Shown here in pieces: positions 40,331 through 49,126 of a stretch of 64,000 nt of DNA. Every line of letters starts with the position of its first letter. Positions within the stretch are counted from its first letter, which is position 1. Both the position numbers and the translations under genes were made by a program. Origin of the DNA: Meira nashicola (Eukaryota; Basidiomycota; Exobasidiomycetes; Exobasidiales; Brachybasidiaceae). The notes under the pieces were generated by a model. The model was not told the origin of the DNA, did not search any database, and saw only the letters and a program-made list of their open reading frames with translations. The DNA lies in assembly GCA_001600355.1 (NCBI GenBank), contig BCJU01000003.1, forward strand, positions 186,001-250,000, given 5' to 3'.

Positions 40331-41704
40331 ATGGCATTCGACCTTTCATTGCCACCTATACCACCAAATGGGTTCCCAGATGAAGATGAAGATCCAATCA
40401 TTCTCTCTGATGATATGCAATCAGTGCAAGGATCCGTTGAAGTGAGCATTCCACAAAGAAATGAATCAAAAGCACACACTTCAGAGCGCGCAAATGAACA
40501 AAGGCCTTTACATGAACGACTTTCAACTACCCGAAATGATGGGTGTTCGACAGCTTACGAGCGAGCGGCTGCAAAATACGATTTCAAAGAACGCTTCCAA
40601 GCTAACGAGTATGTTTCAATTCCTGGAAAACCTCTATTTCTTCCACGCAACAGAAGATTTTCTTGGGATGAGGTCAGATACGCTGAAAATCCGTGTATAA
40701 GCTGTACAAGAATCAATGAGAGTAGGCCAAAAGAAGCTCCTCTCCTACCTTGTTTAGCGTCAACACGCTTTGATCGTTGCGTTTTTTGCGTCTGTACGAA
40801 TCCAAGTGGCTTTTGTTCCGTTGGTAACGAACTTCGTGCGAGTAAAGACGTATCTCGAATGCAATATCCACAAACAGCTCATCCATATATGCAACAGTGG
40901 CAATCGCAGCTTTGGGAAAATGATTCACCATACGCTGATTCATCATACGCGGGACACTCATACAGAGCCGCTTACGATCGTGCTTCGTCATCCTACAACA
41001 ACAGTACCAGGAGATCTTCTGAGTACGATCGCGGAGATATTCGCTACTACGATTCAGTAGACAGCCGTAAGCGCAAGAGAAGGAGCAGTAGCAGAGATAC
41101 AACAAGTGTCAGCATTCAACCATCTAACATCCAACCATCTACTATTCAACCATCTATTATTCAACCATCTACAAAAACAACAGCTATCGATCGCCAAACG
41201 AATCATGTCACAGATAGTGCAGCTGTTGATGCACTCTTTCCAAACGTCAATAATGAGGTTATTGAAACAATTAACAGCGACGCTGATACAACTTTGGATG
41301 AAGCTCATGCGCAATCACACGTAAAAGACAACTCAAAAGCAAGAGGATCATTTTCTACCGTTGCTTCAACGCCACCGCTAGACCTTTCCAATGAAGACGA
41401 AATATCGTGCATGCTAAATCAGATTGATGGATGGACGAGAGGTAAAGAAGAATTGAAAGATAAAATTCATCAATTTCAAGAAAAGTACAGTCGAAAAGAG
41501 AGCGAAACGGAGAAATTAGAAAAGGAAAATGAACGATTATCACAATCAGCAGATAAATGGAAAGACTTATACAAGAAAGAAAAGTTAAAAAATGAAGAAT
41601 TAGAAGAACAAATAAAGACAATACAGTCGAGAAACGGGAGTGAAAAGTTGGAAAAACTTAAAAATGATGTCCGTGCCGCTTTCGACCAATATGAGCTTGC
41701 GTGA
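40331..41704 (+). CDS. Cys6/coiled-coil array protein 6
   Basis: A 457-residue member. Its first 26 residues (PPNGFPDEDEDPIIL) match array protein 5, so the two look like a recent tandem pair. The N-terminal module is at about 76-118 (YERAAAKYDF...). Cysteines at 122, 125, 141, 150, 153 and 162, with extra Cys155 and Asn129, give spacing 2, 15, 8, 2, 8. A Tyr/Ser/Ala-rich linker leads to the basic patch RKRKRRSSS at about 245-253. Four IQPS tetrapeptide repeats follow (nucleotides 41113-41169). A coiled coil at about 355-450 ends the protein (EEQIKTIQSRNGSEKLEKL). Single exon, ATG at 40331. Confidence 0.82.
   Translation: MAFDLSLPPIPPNGFPDEDEDPIILSDDMQSVQGSVEVSIPQRNESKAHTSERANEQRPLHERLSTTRNDGCSTAYERAAAKYDFKERFQANEYVSIPGKPLFLPRNRRFSWDEVRYAENPCISCTRINESRPKEAPLLPCLASTRFDRCVFCVCTNPSGFCSVGNELRASKDVSRMQYPQTAHPYMQQWQSQLWENDSPYADSSYAGHSYRAAYDRASSSYNNSTRRSSEYDRGDIRYYDSVDSRKRKRRSSSRDTTSVSIQPSNIQPSTIQPSIIQPSTKTTAIDRQTNHVTDSAAVDALFPNVNNEVIETINSDADTTLDEAHAQSHVKDNSKARGSFSTVASTPPLDLSNEDEISCMLNQIDGWTRGKEELKDKIHQFQEKYSRKESETEKLEKENERLSQSADKWKDLYKKEKLKNEELEEQIKTIQSRNGSEKLEKLKNDVRAAFDQYELA
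41113..41169 (+). repeat. Short IQPS-encoding tandem repeat in array protein 6
   Basis: Four to five units of about 15 nt, reading ATTCAACCATCTA-like, encode IQPS plus one variable residue. Likely length-variable. Confidence 0.85.
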
Positions 41705-42008
41705 ACCGTCAATCAAAACTGTAAATAAGTACCTTGATGATAGCTAATTCAGAATCAGAAGATTTTTTTAATGTAGAATAAGAAGTGAAAATCATAATGT
41801 ATATTCTTTGCTTAGTCGTTTCAATGTCTCTTAGTGAGAAGCCAGCACTTCCAAATTTGAAGAGAGTCCAAACTTGTTCGGGTAGTTTTCCCTATGCATT
41901 TACGCGGTTTGGAATTTCATACGCCATTTTTCTCAAGGTCCGAAGATTCACTAAATTGCTTTTTCTTTCGTACCACATACTTGTTAACCTATCAAACACT
42001 GAAAAGTC
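41705..42008. other. Spacer upstream of the short derivative gene
   Basis: A 304-bp region. I looked here for a lost cysteine domain in all frames and saw none; the short open frame from 41785 has no family motif. Confidence 0.4.
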
Positions 42009-42671
42009 ATGAAAAAAGTCTTTAGCTGGCCTTATTATTCTAAGAATAATGGAAGGGCTACTTCCGAACAAAGTGAGAGCAAGGCAATCTTTTCATCGCC
42101 ACCGCCACATTCAGACGGAGCATTGAACCTTCACATTTCTCCTAATTTATTTGCTCAATTTTGCAATGAAGAGCCACAACCATCTGAAATGGAGACAGAT
42201 GAACGAGAAGATAGTCAAGTCTGTTGTATTGATAGATTATTTCAAAATACAAGAGAGAATGAAGTTACTAATGGTGATAGCTTGGAAGAAGGCGAAATCC
42301 GAGAGATAAAAAAAGAAAAAGAAGAAGAAGAATATGTGATGAGCGAGGAGGATTCAGCTATTCTCGAACAAGCATTTTTTGAAGAATTTTCAAAGGCAGG
42401 TACTCCTTTCAATGTTAATTTTACAAGTACGACACCAGAAGTCCAAAGCATCAAGCGAAAACGTGAGGAAAGTGAACCAGACTCATTGCGTTTGAGACAA
42501 TGGATTACCGATATCGGACAGGAAACAATACCAAATACTACACCGGAAGATGTCGAAGGCCTCAAGAAGCGCATTAAAGAACTGGAAGCTGAAAATGTTC
42601 GGTTGCAGAAACAGGTAAAACACTTCAAACGTCACATTGTTGGTGTTTGTAGCTCTTTGTTAGCATATTGA
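42009..42671 (+). CDS. Short array-related protein lacking the cysteine domain
   Basis: A 220-residue open frame in the array, same orientation. It has no C-x2-C...C-x2-C motif and no N-terminal module, but keeps downstream family features: an acidic SLEEGEIREIKKEKEEE linker (compare EEGE in members 2 and 3), a basic KRKREESE patch at about 149-156, and a short C-terminal coiled coil (LKKRIKELEAENVRLQKQV). It is either a truncated derivative or a coiled-coil-only partner. If expressed it could pair with full members without contributing the cysteine domain; this is speculative. ATG at 42009. Confidence 0.62.
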   Translation: MKKVFSWPYYSKNNGRATSEQSESKAIFSSPPPHSDGALNLHISPNLFAQFCNEEPQPSEMETDEREDSQVCCIDRLFQNTRENEVTNGDSLEEGEIREIKKEKEEEEYVMSEEDSAILEQAFFEEFSKAGTPFNVNFTSTTPEVQSIKRKREESEPDSLRLRQWITDIGQETIPNTTPEDVEGLKKRIKELEAENVRLQKQVKHFKRHIVGVCSSLLAY

Positions 42672-42973
42672 AGGCAGTGAATAATTTGTAGACCTAAAAT
42701 GTAAATGTAATTGTACCATGATCTGATAATGATTCTGTGTAAGCTATTCCATTAAAAGCGTCGAGAAGTCTTGATTGCAATCTGAAGTTGCTGGCAACGC
42801 TTGTCTGAGTGCCGCGAATGTAGGGAAGCTTCGGACAAAGAAAAGACAGTGCAAGCGCTTGTTGGATTGCGCCAAATGCGTTCATTAAATCATTCTTCCC
42901 CAGAATCAGAGATTACGTTTTGACTCACCATCATGCAATGGTTTATTTGAGACAGACAGATTAAACGTTCACA
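42672..42973. promoter_or_regulatory. Spacer upstream of array member 7
   Basis: A 302-bp spacer with no gene; presumed promoter and 5' leader of member 7. Confidence 0.35.
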
Positions 42974-44200
42974 ATGTCCTTGAATAAAGAGAAAGGATTG
43001 TACGAGATTGCTCTTCAATACATCAACTTTGATCAACCTACAAAACTTCCTTATGGAAGAAAGAGCTTACCATTCACACTTCAATATCAACAATGTGGAA
43101 CAAATGTCGCTGTAAGAATGGATGCATTCATCAAAGAGGCAAAAATCAGCAAAAAGCCATGTGACCATTGCATAAGAGTTAATGAACAAAAACCTAAAAA
43201 TGCAAAAGCAATCCCTTGCGTTCGAAGTGATGTGATCGGATTCAATCAATGCGCTCTTTGTATCATGTTAAGAAACTCATTCAAAACATGTAAACTTGCG
43301 CATGAAGATGAACATGAATCAGATCAGCTTTCAAGTTCGCCAGCTAGAGGATGGGATGATGATGATGAAAATTATGATGACAGCTTGACAGCAGAACAAT
43401 CTGACAGAACAAGCAAGGCTGCTACCTCGCAAAAAAATCAAGAAAGCGCTGGAACTTTATATCCCATTCAACAGACCGCAGACACTATGAATGTCAATTT
43501 CCCATTCATGGATGAGGACGAATTTCCGATTGTCATTGATGAGGACCACATAAACAAAGCAGAAGTGTCGAGGTACAATTTTTCTCAAAAGCGTCCACGA
43601 CCATCATCAAGAGGTAATCCTATCGATGTACCTAAAGCTGGAGCATATGATTTTGGCCGAAACGATGCAGACCTTTTGAATCGCAACTTTTCCAACTGGG
43701 ACGATGATATTGAATTACCGCAAAGTAAGCAGTTCAGACGTGATTCGATCTATACACATTCTAGAGATGCTTCTAGGGAGCCTATGACGAGCATGACTGA
43801 TGCTGGTAGCAGCAGAGAGAGATCAGCATTACGAAGTGCAGAACGTCAAGCATCGAGCAGCAGAGTCTCCAAAGTTGTCGCCTTCGATGCATCCCCTACA
43901 AACATGGCAGAAAGTGTGATGGAAAGATTCGTCGGACAAGTGCAAGATGAAAAATTGCAGAACCGATTAAAACAAGAAAAGGAAAAGGTGGTGGAATTAA
44001 ACAAAAAGATAGCCGAGCTGAAAACAAAACAACACGCAGAATTGTGTAAGCTCAAAGAAGAGAACAACCTTTTGAAAAGAAGAGTGGAATCTGATTCGAA
44101 AATTCAAAAACTTCAGCACGAAAGAGCGCATAAATCAGAAAAAGAAGCGCAAGAATTACGATGGGAACTACGACAACTGCGGGAAATGAAAGATGATTAA
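42974..44200 (+). CDS. Cys6/coiled-coil array protein 7
   Basis: A 408-residue member and the last of the plus-strand series. The N-terminal module is at the very start (YEIALQYINFDQPTKLPYG), so the usual disordered leader is missing. Cysteines are at 63, 66, 82, 93, 96 and 106 (spacing 2, 15, 10, 2, 9) with Asn70. An acidic, Ser-rich linker is followed by a basic QKRPRP patch at about 205-210. A coiled coil covers about 320-405 (LKQEKEKVVELNKKIAELK and later heptads). It ends only 56 bp before the convergent BST1 stop. Single exon. Confidence 0.82.
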   Translation: MSLNKEKGLYEIALQYINFDQPTKLPYGRKSLPFTLQYQQCGTNVAVRMDAFIKEAKISKKPCDHCIRVNEQKPKNAKAIPCVRSDVIGFNQCALCIMLRNSFKTCKLAHEDEHESDQLSSSPARGWDDDDENYDDSLTAEQSDRTSKAATSQKNQESAGTLYPIQQTADTMNVNFPFMDEDEFPIVIDEDHINKAEVSRYNFSQKRPRPSSRGNPIDVPKAGAYDFGRNDADLLNRNFSNWDDDIELPQSKQFRRDSIYTHSRDASREPMTSMTDAGSSRERSALRSAERQASSSRVSKVVAFDASPTNMAESVMERFVGQVQDEKLQNRLKQEKEKVVELNKKIAELKTKQHAELCKLKEENNLLKRRVESDSKIQKLQHERAHKSEKEAQELRWELRQLREMKDD

Positions 44201-44256
44201 AGCTGCAAATCTCAAGCATGTATTCTAGTAGTAGTACAAAATGTGACAGTATGATG

Positions 44257-47200
44257 TTAAGATGCTTGTCCACTTATGTTACCCAATAGCTTCCGCTCCT
44301 TGCGTATCGCTTGCTCTAGCTGAAGGAGCTTGAATTTTGTATTGATCAAGCCTCCTGTCTCGTCATCTTGACCAACTAAGAGCTTAAGTAGGGTATTGAA
44401 TTGAGCTTGTGCATTGCGTAATGTTTGAGGTGGTAAAGCAGAATATTGATACAGTGGATCATACGGTGCGGCTGGCTTTTTCTTCTCTACTTTCTCGTCC
44501 TCTTTTGATTTATTGTCCACTACCTTTGATACCTCCTCCATCTTGCCCTTGCGCCTTCTCAATGTTGTAGACTCTTTCTCAGTCACGACATCGTTCTCTC
44601 CTGCTGTGTCACCTAATTCTTCTTTTTCAATGTAGTTCTTTTTTGACAGATGTACCCTCCCTTCATTTATTTCGACACCAATGCTTGCCTTCATGCGTGC
44701 ATCCCAATTTCGGGTCAAATGAGGCGAACCAAGCTGCATGCGTGCTTTGCTCAACTGGAATAATCCTCGTGCAACAGCATCAGAAGACGAATTTTGCGCT
44801 TTCAAATATTCATCAAGTGTAGACAAATACTCTTTTAACAATCCGTCCAATAAATTGCTCTTGCCATGAGCATTGTCCTTTTTGTCCTCATAGGATTCGA
44901 CTTCATATCCTGGCACACCTTCATTGGTCATGAGGGAGGCTTGCAAACTTGGTGGCAATGCGCTTTCACCTTCATTGAGGATAGATTCCGGTAATGTTGA
45001 ATGGTGTATGGCATGTTGATCATCTTCTGCATCAAAGAGGCTCTTTTGCTCTTCCTTGTTTTCTTCTTCTTCCGACTGGATGGGAGCCTGTTTCAACCTT
45101 TCGTAAAAGGTGGTAGCTGCCAAACAGAGAAACGCAACATTAGTCGCACCGAAAAGGTCTGAAGTATATCGTATGCCATATAAAACACCCAGCATTGCAC
45201 CTCTAAAGAACAGGGCTGCAACGAGGAAACTTGCCGCCTTAGATCGTATACGTGAAAAACCTTCGGCTGACATGGAAATGTAGTTGACAAGGATGAAACC
45301 CGAAATCTTCAACACATTATGATCTGATTTGCCCAAAGTTCCATACCATCCATTCCACAAATTGCGAGTCCAGATCAACAACACAGGTGCATTGAGAGGC
45401 AAAAGCCAAAAGAAGATGTTCAAGAAAAGAACTTGTTGATTTGCCATTGCTGTTGAATGCTCTTTCCTTCTCTCATCACTACGAGAGTCGGCTACTGACA
45501 CTTTGACTGTGTTGATGAGTTGTATGAGGAATAGGACCAAAAAGACAAACTGGATTGGCAAGAAGAAGAAAATAGCTAAAGCAAAAATCAAAAACAAAAC
45601 CACTCCTTTAGCAAGATCTTTCCGAGTCGCTGGTCCCTGGCTTGTAGTTTGTTCTGATCTCAAGATTCTTTTGCCCAAGAAGGACAGGGACTTGACTAGC
45701 ACATTGAGAAACGCTGCAATGAGGACCACAACACCATAGGCCGTAGGAATGAAAAGAATGGCCAAGAAAATGCTGTGCAAGATTGGTGAAGCGGGTATGC
45801 CAAAGTTGAGATTGGTGAAAAGGGTATAATCGTCTACGCCAAAACGTAAAAATGCAATCCTCTGCAAAACTGAAGCAGCAAATGAAAGTAGCAGCAGCAA
45901 CGGCAGAATAAATGGGAGATGCATAGACATAGCACTTGTTGTGGTCGCAAAAGGAGCGCCATGATCCCATTGCTCATAAACAATCGATGACAGCAACAGC
46001 ACGATGGACAATGGAAGTGCAACAATGCTCGTACGATAGCGAGACAAGATCAATCCAGCACTTGTCTTCCAGTCAACACTGATCCTTATTGCGTCAATCT
46101 CCTTACAATGATTTAACATCATGTTGAACTTCATCCCTCGTTTTTGACCTTGCGATGTTGGCATGAACGGGGAAGTACCATGCAGCATCAACTTCAATTT
46201 CTCTCCAGAATTGACGGCTGGGTACCATTGTTGGTCACCTGTCGACAAGCTCTCTACGTGTAACATTGGCGCCTCTTTCGCCCAATCTTTGCAGCTTTGA
46301 AACTTATTCTGTGTTGGTAAAAGCTCCAATGTATAGGCGAGTAAGGTAGAATCCATATCACGTACAATATTTACCGTCGATGGCTGTTTATGTGCTCCAC
46401 GAATAAGGATGTTCCTGTTTGACAAATGTTCATGGGCGGATGCTGGATCCTGTGCAAAGACGAAACCACAATCTGAGCTCCCTTCTCTGTGATATTCATC
46501 GACCAAGATGCTTGCTGTTGAGTGTCGTATCAAATCTTCTTTTGTTATTGTGAGAAAGTGAAACCCATTTTCCGGCAGCTCATATCGTTTTTCAGAAATG
46601 GGAAAAGTTGGAAATTTGTCGTTATTTGACATTCTATCCTCACTTCTTGATGGTGGGATAAGATCGTAAGCAGATGGCAACACCCATCGACACCTTTCGT
46701 TCGTATCGCAAAGAGCAACTCTTATCTTGGCTTCTTGATCTATAGGCGGACCAAAGCTCTTGTCCAACCCTACTGGATGTCTTGTGAGTAATTCGAAACC
46801 AGTGATCTCCCTCTCAGGAATTTTGTACGATTCGCTTTGCACATTCTGCCTTGCTTCGCGATCAGCAACAAGTTCAGATATCCGGAAAGAGACTTTCTCA
46901 AGTGGCAAGGTAGAATGCTGCAAGTCTTGGCTCCTAGCAATTCCCAACATACGTCTCCATGCTTCTCTTCTCTCGTTCAAATTGCTGTTTCCTCCCTCGA
47001 TTCGCAAAACCCCACGAGCAACTCTTTCACGTAATTGATCACACCACATCATAGCCAAGTGATCTACACCACTCCAAAGAGCAGCAAGGCCAGATGTAAA
47101 GGCGGACAAGGATGCTTCAAGCTTCCATATACGTGCCAAACGAAGGGAAGATGCTTCGGATGATAGCTGATCGTCCAAGATACCTCCACTCAAAGAGACT

Positions 47201-47985
47201 AGCAGAATGTTATTTGATGCGTCGCCAGCCGCCTTCTCTATCTCTTGATAGATTTCTTCCAGGCCTGTCTCCATGGGAACAGGTGGGTAGGCATGCGGAC
47301 TAGATAGCGTTATGATTGTCTCCACACTTCCTTGTTTGTAGTTCTCTTGTAATGTCATCAATCGTGCTACGATTCCTCCCATACTATGCGCTAGAATTGG
47401 AACCTTTGTCGAATTTGTGTAGATTTTGGATTGTAGAAAAGAGATCACATCATTCAAGTAAACTGCCTGTTCTCGCATCGTTTCGCCATGGAAAGCTGAA
47501 AAGTCTTCATTAAAATCTACAGTCCACCAATCAACTTCACCTTTGTTGTTGTCTATTCCTTCACCGCGTTCATACAAATGATGTGAACTGCTGGCAACAC
47601 TACGTACTTGACCATAGCTACCAGCATTTCCAGGCACAAACAGAGCCGGTCTACCTGTGGGAGGTGAAGGTGTCGATCCGGGCGGAGCTTCGCGATAGAG
47701 GAAAAGTTTGTATTTGGCATCTAAACCAACAGGTGAAGGAGCATGATAGCGCATATATGATGGCCACATGCGAGACATTCGACATCTTTGCTGTAAATGT
47801 AGATTTTTTGGAAGATTGATGAATGATACCGCAAGTTGCAAAAGCACTATGAGTGTAAACAGAATCACAACTCCAATGCTAACGATATTGAATGAAAGAA
47901 GACCTTCATTTTTCTGTCCATTGGATCCTGGCCGTAGGTGCCTTCTTTGTTTTAGAGAAGCCCATCGCAAAAGACGTTGCCACAT
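44257..47985 (-). CDS. BST1: GPI inositol-deacylase Bst1/PGAP1
   Basis: A 1242-residue endoplasmic reticulum membrane enzyme that removes the inositol acyl chain of GPI anchors, allowing export and quality control of GPI proteins. An N-terminal membrane segment (about 32-55) precedes a luminal lipase domain with ALFVPGNAGSYGQVRS, the nucleophile motif LAHSMGGIVAR (Ser201) and SSPHAYPP. The middle is a beta-rich luminal region (to about 660). A series of hydrophobic helices (about 665-970) follows, and then a long hydrophilic cytosolic-like tail with acidic and Lys-rich stretches (about 985-1242), which is longer than in many fungal relatives. The first ATG is 47985. It splits the paralogue array from its eighth, inverted member. 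Confidence 0.93.
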   Translation of the reverse strand: MWQRLLRWASLKQRRHLRPGSNGQKNEGLLSFNIVSIGVVILFTLIVLLQLAVSFINLPKNLHLQQRCRMSRMWPSYMRYHAPSPVGLDAKYKLFLYREAPPGSTPSPPTGRPALFVPGNAGSYGQVRSVASSSHHLYERGEGIDNNKGEVDWWTVDFNEDFSAFHGETMREQAVYLNDVISFLQSKIYTNSTKVPILAHSMGGIVARLMTLQENYKQGSVETIITLSSPHAYPPVPMETGLEEIYQEIEKAAGDASNNILLVSLSGGILDDQLSSEASSLRLARIWKLEASLSAFTSGLAALWSGVDHLAMMWCDQLRERVARGVLRIEGGNSNLNERREAWRRMLGIARSQDLQHSTLPLEKVSFRISELVADREARQNVQSESYKIPEREITGFELLTRHPVGLDKSFGPPIDQEAKIRVALCDTNERCRWVLPSAYDLIPPSRSEDRMSNNDKFPTFPISEKRYELPENGFHFLTITKEDLIRHSTASILVDEYHREGSSDCGFVFAQDPASAHEHLSNRNILIRGAHKQPSTVNIVRDMDSTLLAYTLELLPTQNKFQSCKDWAKEAPMLHVESLSTGDQQWYPAVNSGEKLKLMLHGTSPFMPTSQGQKRGMKFNMMLNHCKEIDAIRISVDWKTSAGLILSRYRTSIVALPLSIVLLLSSIVYEQWDHGAPFATTTSAMSMHLPFILPLLLLLSFAASVLQRIAFLRFGVDDYTLFTNLNFGIPASPILHSIFLAILFIPTAYGVVVLIAAFLNVLVKSLSFLGKRILRSEQTTSQGPATRKDLAKGVVLFLIFALAIFFFLPIQFVFLVLFLIQLINTVKVSVADSRSDERRKEHSTAMANQQVLFLNIFFWLLPLNAPVLLIWTRNLWNGWYGTLGKSDHNVLKISGFILVNYISMSAEGFSRIRSKAASFLVAALFFRGAMLGVLYGIRYTSDLFGATNVAFLCLAATTFYERLKQAPIQSEEEENKEEQKSLFDAEDDQHAIHHSTLPESILNEGESALPPSLQASLMTNEGVPGYEVESYEDKKDNAHGKSNLLDGLLKEYLSTLDEYLKAQNSSSDAVARGLFQLSKARMQLGSPHLTRNWDARMKASIGVEINEGRVHLSKKNYIEKEELGDTAGENDVVTEKESTTLRRRKGKMEEVSKVVDNKSKEDEKVEKKKPAAPYDPLYQYSALPPQTLRNAQAQFNTLLKLLVGQDDETGGLINTKFKLLQLEQAIRKERKLLGNISGQAS

Positions 47986-48129
47986 TACTGTGAGACCATA
48001 AGCGATCGCTACGACATAAAGGGACAGAAACAAACGTTTGTAATGATAATCAAGAATGTTGAAGAAAAAATTGAGTTATTGGCTTGTGCGGGCGCCAACT
48101 TCTATCATTTTAGCGTTGTCTAGAAGCAA

Positions 48130-48139
48130 GCGCTGCGCG
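48130..48139. repeat. Recurring intergenic GC-rich word
   Basis: GCGCTGCGCG, the reverse complement form, between BST1 and array protein 8. Confidence 0.55.
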
Positions 48140-48250
48140 TATTATTGGCACAAACATCTTCCTCTTTGCTCATCATATTATCAGCTACATGCTACAAAGG
48201 CAAATTGCCATTTCTAATGCTCATGATACACAATATCTCAAACAGTGACC

Positions 48251-49126
48251 TCAAACGTTCTTTGTACACCTCTTTATATTTCGCAAAGCCTTTTCAAGCT
48301 CATATATGCGCTTCCTTGTCGACCTATCTTTGGCCTTGTATATTTCAAGTTCTTTACGTAAATTTGCCACAGAATCTCCATCACTAACTTTTCTACGCTT
48401 CAAGGAAACAATCATTTCATCTTTTTTTTCAATTGAATGCTCTAAATCTTTAATTTTTGCAGTCATATTCTCTTTTTGCTCGTACTTTTCGCGTTCTATT
48501 TGTCGTATCTGTTGAAATGCTCTGTCTAAATGATTGACACACGAGCAACATGAGCATTTTTCACAATGTTGATCAATTTCATCACGATCTCTTACCCTTT
48601 CATCTTTTCGACGTTTTGCAGAAAACGAGGATGTATCCAGTACTGGCTCCATTTTTCGTTCTTTTCCTTTCCTCTTCTTGGTATTTTTTGCTATCGGTTC
48701 AGGAGAAGAAGAGACATGCCGAAATGTAGATACTGGATCTTTCCGCCTAGGTCTAGGTTTAGGTCGAGTACTTGATTCACCTTGCTTCGGTTGGAGTTGG
48801 GGATCTTTGTTAGTCCTGACAGCCTTATTTACGCTACAATCTGCTGGGGTCTTGTCCAACATAAAACATAAAAGACAACGTTCAAAATCTTTGCTGATAA
48901 GACAAACTTTTGGACAACTCTCATCTTGATCAAAAAGGTTGATTTTTGAGCATAGAAGACAAGATTCGTTCGCTAATGAAGCTGTATCAAGAAACCGTCT
49001 TAATGAATTCTTTTTTGAATTAGAGAGCATGTCACTTTTAATCCTAAAATTAACTTTTAAGCCAGAAGTGAAAGTTGTCTGACTGTTTGTGTCGAAATAC
49101 TGTGAGATCTTGTCCAGCTCATCCAT
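48251..49126 (-). CDS. Cys6/coiled-coil array protein 8, inverted copy
   Basis: A 291-residue family member on the minus strand, beyond BST1. The first ATG in frame (49126) begins right at the family N-terminal module (MDELDKISQYFDTN); an upstream open stretch without ATG could be a 5' exon. Cysteines at 56, 59, 75, 84, 87 and 97, with an extra Cys71 and Asn63, give the family spacing 2, 15, 8, 2, 9. Two basic patches lie in the linker (TKKRKGKERK at about 149-158 and AKRRKDER near 170). Just before the coiled coil it has a second dense Cys/His group (HCEKCSCCSC at about 186-195) unique in the family. The coiled coil spans about 200-285. Function unknown. Confidence 0.78.
   Translation of the reverse strand: MDELDKISQYFDTNSQTTFTSGLKVNFRIKSDMLSNSKKNSLRRFLDTASLANESCLLCSKINLFDQDESCPKVCLISKDFERCLLCFMLDKTPADCSVNKAVRTNKDPQLQPKQGESSTRPKPRPRRKDPVSTFRHVSSSPEPIAKNTKKRKGKERKMEPVLDTSSFSAKRRKDERVRDRDEIDQHCEKCSCCSCVNHLDRAFQQIRQIEREKYEQKENMTAKIKDLEHSIEKKDEMIVSLKRRKVSDGDSVANLRKELEIYKAKDRSTRKRIYELEKALRNIKRCTKNV

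Noticed and set aside
30986..44200. The array as a transposon or retroelement family
   Set aside because: I saw no reverse transcriptase, transposase or integrase motifs and no terminal repeats, and each copy has its own promoter-like spacer. Unequal crossing-over or segmental duplication explains it better.
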